From Pyrenochaeta sp. MPI-SDFR-AT-0127 (lineage: Eukaryota > Ascomycota > Dothideomycetes > Pleosporales > Cucurbitariaceae): a DNA stretch of 64,000 nucleotides. The notes below the pieces were generated by a model, which worked only from the letters and a program-made list of their open reading frames with translations, searched no databases and was not told where the DNA came from. Below, one piece after another: positions 60,024-64,000 of the stretch; position 1 is the first letter of the stretch, and each line of letters starts with the position of its first letter. The stretch covers positions 62,001-126,000 of the forward strand of contig JAGTJM010000045.1 of NCBI GenBank assembly GCA_020747015.1. Direction: 5' to 3'. The position numbers and the translations under genes were made by a program.

Positions 60024-60533
60024 TCTTATGCAGATGGTGTAACCAGGCAACAGAGTAAAGCTATGCAGTGTGATTGAATCGGGCAAGGGTCCGCGTCACC
60101 AGCAGGAAGATCTTAGGTTGCGCCACAGTTGTGTGCACGGGCCTGGCGTGGCTTTGCCGCGGTGGTTTCCAGGGCTCACTTCGCGTATCTGCGACTGAAT
60201 AGCATAAACAAAAGATACCGCAAAGCTGCCGTAGTGCTACGACAACAACTACCATCGCATACGACTCTTGAAGGAAGATGCAGGTTCACGCTGTTCCTGA
60301 TTCGGAGCGCGCATTCGATTCGACAGGCAGGAAACTGCCCTGGGCGTATGAGTTTGCAGAGTAAGTCGTTGATTGAATGGGCTCGGCCTTTAGTGAGCAG
60401 CTTGGGAGGAGAAATCAATCAAGCACTGGAAGTGTGCATCTTATATCAGTTTGCGCATTCCTTATTTCAAGAGCGACCGTCTAGGATACTCTCGCACCGC
60501 AGCTCCACACCGACCCATTGAACATAGCTGACA
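60024..60533. promoter_or_regulatory. Divergent promoter region, F-box-like gene / Nup53
   Basis: A 510-bp gap between two divergent starts. No recognised element; no gene supported. Confidence 0.4.
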
Positions 60534-61823
60534 ATGGCCCCCTCTAGCTCTGACCAAAAACAACGTCGCATACCCGAAGAGAAGGGCCCCTTTGGCAAAG
60601 CGCGAAAACGCGGAACATCACGAGCGAAAACACCAACGACTAAGAGTGCAGCGGATGAGGCAAAGCTCGATAACCTCCGCGCAATCGATGACATCTTCGG
60701 GCGCTACAAGGCAGATGAAGACAAAAAGCGCTCAGTGCGAGGAGCAGGCGCTGTCGCAAACCTACCACCTTCCGCATCAGCCCCGAATTTAATAGACACC
60801 GGAGGTCTTTCAGCGTCGTTTCAAGCTGGCGGCGCAACAACAGCTGGGTCAGTAAAGGAGCCCAAAGAGGTAATTCTTTACGGCTACGGCACTGATGCAC
60901 AATGGGCTGCCATTTCGCAATATGAGAGAATCTCCTCTGGTCTCATCTACGAAGAGTATGACCGTGAGCCATATAATCCTAAGTTCGGGTATTCCTTCGC
61001 CTCCCAGCGCTCCCAGCACTTCCGATCACTCTCCAAATCGGCGCTGAGGAAGGTCAATGAATTTGTGGGTGGGGATCACTGGATCAAAGTAACTTTTGAT
61101 AGTGCGGAGGCAGCAGAGCGAGCGTGTCATTATAGCCCGAAGAATATACAGGGATGGACGGTGTATGCGGAGATGTACAGAGGAACAGGCCCCGTCGGTG
61201 GGGATAGGGCGATTAGGGCTGAGGCAGGGGGAGTTTCCCAGTCAGCTTCGCCGAATACGATATCTTCGGGCACAGTGGGAGCACGTGGCACATCACAGTC
61301 GTCGATAACCGCTTCCTCAGCTACGGCTACAGCGTCGATACCAGCATCGCAAAATGCACTACCACGTTCCATTACGGAACCGCTCTTCGCACGCACGAGT
61401 GGGGCCTTCCCAACTCATCTCGATGACCCATCTGGGCCGATTGAGCACACGTCCGCTCCAATATCATCCTCACAACTCCATGCTCGGAATACCAATTCTT
61501 CAACATCAACAGCGCTCAACCCCCGCTCCTCGCGGGCAACTCTCCGCCTCAAAGGCGCAAACGTCAAAGCCGCCGTCTTCCTTCCCCAAGAAAAGGCTTT
61601 CCTCCCTGCCCCGCCCCGCTGGCAACAAACATTTGGCTCCTTGCCCATCATTGGCTGGGTAATCGGCTCTGGGCAAGGCATCATAGGAGATCAAGTTCCA
61701 AGGAAAGAAGACGGAAGCTTTGACGAGAAGAGTGCGAGTTTATACTGGCGGGTGTGGTATAGTGTTGACTCATGCTTTGGCACGGACTTTTGCGGAGTGA
61801 AAGACGCAGAGTATGATGAATAA
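60534..61823 (+). CDS. nup53: Nucleoporin Nup53/Nup35 (MPPN-type RRM)
   Basis: Intronless, 429 aa. The N-terminal 100 residues are polar and basic (IPEEKGPFGKARKRGTSRAKTP). A Nup53-type RRM-like domain follows at about residues 110-220: KEVILYGYGTDAQWAAISQYERI, GLIYEEYDREPYN, HWIKVTFDSAEAAERA and GWTVYAEMYRG. Residues 225-345 are Ser/Thr/Ala-rich and probably disordered. The C-terminal end has GSLPIIGWVIGSGQGIIGDQ and WRVWYSVDSCFGTDFCGV, the region where Nup53 proteins bind membrane. Nup53 links inner-ring nucleoporins (Nup170, Nup192/Nup93) to the pore membrane. No FG repeats are present, consistent with the family. The family call is confident; the details of binding partners are known from yeast. 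Confidence 0.92.
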   Translation: MAPSSSDQKQRRIPEEKGPFGKARKRGTSRAKTPTTKSAADEAKLDNLRAIDDIFGRYKADEDKKRSVRGAGAVANLPPSASAPNLIDTGGLSASFQAGGATTAGSVKEPKEVILYGYGTDAQWAAISQYERISSGLIYEEYDREPYNPKFGYSFASQRSQHFRSLSKSALRKVNEFVGGDHWIKVTFDSAEAAERACHYSPKNIQGWTVYAEMYRGTGPVGGDRAIRAEAGGVSQSASPNTISSGTVGARGTSQSSITASSATATASIPASQNALPRSITEPLFARTSGAFPTHLDDPSGPIEHTSAPISSSQLHARNTNSSTSTALNPRSSRATLRLKGANVKAAVFLPQEKAFLPAPPRWQQTFGSLPIIGWVIGSGQGIIGDQVPRKEDGSFDEKSASLYWRVWYSVDSCFGTDFCGVKDAEYDE

Positions 61824-63114
61824 GCTGTAAGAGGACTGTTTTGGGGGATTTAGGAAGCAGAGGAGCAGAAAGGCGTACAGCATTGGGTGGCGTTTGAGGC
61901 TACAACAGTTAGGTTCAGGCTGTATTGATGTAATAACATATCGTGCTATTGGCACGGAAAGTATGAGCATTTAAGAATGATGCTTTATGTACACCAGCTT
62001 TCACGTCGACACTAGCACGCGTAATGGCATCATTGCGAGTGTAAATAAACAGTGTTTAATGTAAGAAGCTGAACTACAAGTACGAAGTCTATATTTTGCA
62101 AGAAGTGATCCGCGGCACGAAGAGTAGAGTAGCCTGGAGAATGCCATCGACCAATATCTTCACAGCTATCGGGGAAGCGAGTGGGAGCCCAAACCTCAAT
62201 CCCAGAGGATATCTTCTCCGACACAACGATGTTCCAAGTTGTATGCTAGTTAAATCACAAGTTATTATTAATTTCCTGGTCAAGAGTCGTTCATTGTCTG
62301 CAAACTTGTTAGTGATCTGTCCAAATTGAAACAGGTTTTAACAAGTGTGTAATTGTGTGCTTCCTCAGTGATCTTGGTGTAAAAAAGTAATCATAGAATT
62401 CATCTACTATCTTTGCAATTTTTAATCATTGGAAGGGGGGTGGACGGCAAAGTAAACAAACTCGACTTACCAGTCTACGCGAGCTGTGAAGCATGCATAT
62501 GAGCTGTCAAGATGTGAATAGCCAAACGACAAAAACTAATCATTATCATGTTTGCAAGTATCTGTCCGAGGTTAGCTTGGGTCTAAGCCATTCGCAACAG
62601 AAAACAAAGCTGAGTGCTTGGAGAGCTCAGAATATGTAAGAATTAAATGTCATGGATTTAATGCCGTTATGAGACCCCGGCGAGGGTCTCCGACAAAAAA
62701 CTCAATCGCAAATTATTTCATCCTAGGAAGGAAAGGGAAGCTGTAGGGGCTGAACATACCTGCGAACTTCGAGGGCCGTCGCATACTGTCGCGTGCAGAA
62801 GAGACGACGGCCCAAATGCCACCAGCAATGAGGCTACCGTATTGTCATTGTGATGCAAACAGCCGGGTGCATTCACACAGTTTTCTGAATGTGATACTTG
62901 AGTTAAGAGGTTGAAGACGAGGAAAGTGGTGACGATGAAGTTCGCGAGGAAGTCTCGAACTTTTTCTTAGCGTCATCGGTGCGTCGTTGTTCCGGACCCA
63001 TCAGTGCCAAGGCCTTGCTCGCTTAGCAATTTCGAGCCACCACGATTTGCGACCTCAGCGAGACCACTTCGAGATACCCATCTACCTCTCGATCACCAAA
63101 ACACAACCGCCAAA
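61824..63114. other. Intergenic: Nup53 3' flank and eL43 promoter
   Basis: 1.3 kb with no gene supported. Contains a seven-pair inverted repeat at 62671-62690. Pyrimidine-rich sequence precedes the ribosomal protein gene. Confidence 0.5.
62671..62690. repeat. Short inverted repeat (stem-loop)
   Basis: GAGACCC - CGGCGA - GGGTCTC forms a seven-pair stem with a 6-nt loop. It lies 425 bp upstream of the eL43 ATG. Role unknown. Confidence 0.7.
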
Positions 63115-63604
63115 ATGACCAAGCGTACGACTCCCTTCGCTGCTCGAATGTAACAAGTATTGATTGCGATACAGGCACAAAGAAGGTTGGCATCACCGGA
63201 AAGTACGGTACCCGTTACGGTGCCTCGCTCCGAAAGCAGGTCAAGAAGATGGAGGTGCGCACTACCCAACACTCTTGGATTCTCCTAGAACAACCGCTCA
63301 TGGCACAATTTAGATCACACAACACGCCCGCTACGTGTGCCAGTTCTGCGGAAAGAACGCTGTCAAGCGCACTGCTGTTGGTATCTGGAACTGCCGATCT
63401 TGCCGCAAGACCACCGCTGGAGGAGCTTACACCGTCTCGTAAGACACCCTGTACCGTGGCGCACATACGGACTCGAGTCGAGCGCGTTATATGTGATCGA
63501 TTAAGGATTTTTAAGAACCAAGCTAACCGTCTCACCACAGAACCCCTGCTGCCGCCGCCACAAGGTCAACGATGCGTCGTCTCCGAGAGATCGCTGAGGT
63601 TTAA
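63115..63604 (+). CDS. rpl43: 60S ribosomal protein eL43 (L37a)
   Basis: Exons 63115-63124, 63175-63254, 63314-63438 and 63541-63604 (92 aa, the usual length). Introns are 50, 59 and 102 nt. The first coding exon is only 10 nt (Met-Thr-Lys and part of Arg), a common feature of fungal ribosomal protein genes. The protein reads TKKVGITGKYGTRYGASLRKQVKK, then a zinc ribbon with YVCQFCGKNAVKRTA and WNCRSCRKTTAGGAYT, and the C-terminal RSTMRRLREIAEV. All four zinc cysteines are present. eL43 sits at the edge of the 60S subunit. Intact and ordinary apart from the small first exon. Confidence 0.97.
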
Positions 63605-64000
63605 AGGGACATTGGGCACTGGGATGGAGGAGTTCTTCGAGCGTGTTTCTCTGCATCGGCAGCCATTATCCGATAAGATGGCTCATAGCAGCATTCGGAT
63701 GCCGGTCCTGTAACGATCATGGGTTTATCAGGATTCTTCACCAAACAATGGCACCTTCATGACCAACGCGACGTTCCCCCGTGTGCCGTGTGATACTTAA
63801 AGGATATGAGCTAACTTTGCTTGTAAAGCGACTCACTTGGCGTTACAGTTGTAGCATCCTTGACGGCCCCCTCTACGGATTGTATTCGTTCTGTCTCCAC
63901 ATGCTAACGCACCAAATTATTTTATGATCAGCTTCCGAAACAAGGAACGATTCTGATCATTGAAAATCCTAATGTCAACACATCCTGAGCCCTTTCAGCT
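63605..64000. other. 3' flank of eL43 to the window edge
   Basis: No gene seen in the 396 bases left. A gene could begin outside the window. Confidence 0.5.

Noticed and set aside
1..64000. Transposon, CRISPR array, rRNA or biosynthetic cluster
   Set aside because: No transposase or polymerase motifs, terminal repeats, spacer arrays, rRNA-like sequence or core PKS/NRPS/terpene genes were found by reading the window.

Overview
The window reads as nuclear chromosome sequence of a filamentous ascomycete (Pezizomycotina). Genes carry one to seven short introns (mostly 45-110 nt) with GTRNGT donors, CTRAY branch sites and YAG acceptors. Single-copy markers include the COPII GTPase Sar1, V-ATPase subunit E, ribosomal protein eL43, Nup53, a Gin4-type kinase and the conidiation factor FlbC. 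The protein families (HET, DUF1996, TPR-kinase fusions, trichothecene-acetyltransferase-like enzymes) fit Dothideomycetes, probably Pleosporales; that taxonomic call is inference.

Layout. 0.2-1.9 kb: secreted DUF1996 protein (-). 4.9-7.0 kb: TPR-repeat/protein kinase fusion (+) in a gene-poor stretch. 8.9-9.1 kb: tiny 70-residue, probably lipidated protein (+). 9.6-11.4 kb: hot-dog thioesterase and GFA-type enzyme (both -). 12.8-14.3 kb: Tri3-like acyltransferase (-). 14.3-25.0 kb: about 10.6 kb without a gene I can support; its right end looks like the long leader of FlbC. 25.0-26.5 kb: FlbC (+). 28.4-32.6 kb: Gin4/Hsl1-type kinase (+). 33.2-36.0 kb: MDR oxidoreductase and small cupin (-). 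36.6-39.8 kb: NIPA-type transporter (-) divergent from V-ATPase subunit E (+). 40.5-43.7 kb: HET-domain protein (+). 45.8-47.4 kb: MFS transporter of the anion:cation symporter family (+). 48.7-49.7 kb: Cys/His-motif protein (-). 51.9-53.1 kb: secreted zincin-like protein with a probable GPI tail (+). 53.8-54.9 kb: five-exon protein of unknown function (-). 57.5-64 kb: Sar1 (+), F-box-like protein (-), Nup53 (+), ribosomal protein eL43 (+).

No biosynthetic cluster, transposon, tRNA or rRNA gene could be supported. The genes appear to be independent housekeeping and accessory loci. The most notable points are: (1) Sar1 can only be assembled as the expected 189-residue protein if a 2-nt microexon is used; (2) the TPR-kinase has five almost identical 42-residue repeats with an alternating T/I pattern, as in rapidly recombining fungal recognition proteins; (3) FlbC has no ATG at the start of its evident coding region, and about 1.3 kb upstream holds a single ATG, which forms a four-codon uORF; (4) a secreted zincin-like protein appears to have lost its HExxH motif, and its only intron begins where read-through would stop, so retention would swap a GPI-like tail for a soluble end; (5) a 70-residue protein combines Met-Gly, cysteines and an amphipathic region behind a perfect CRE site.
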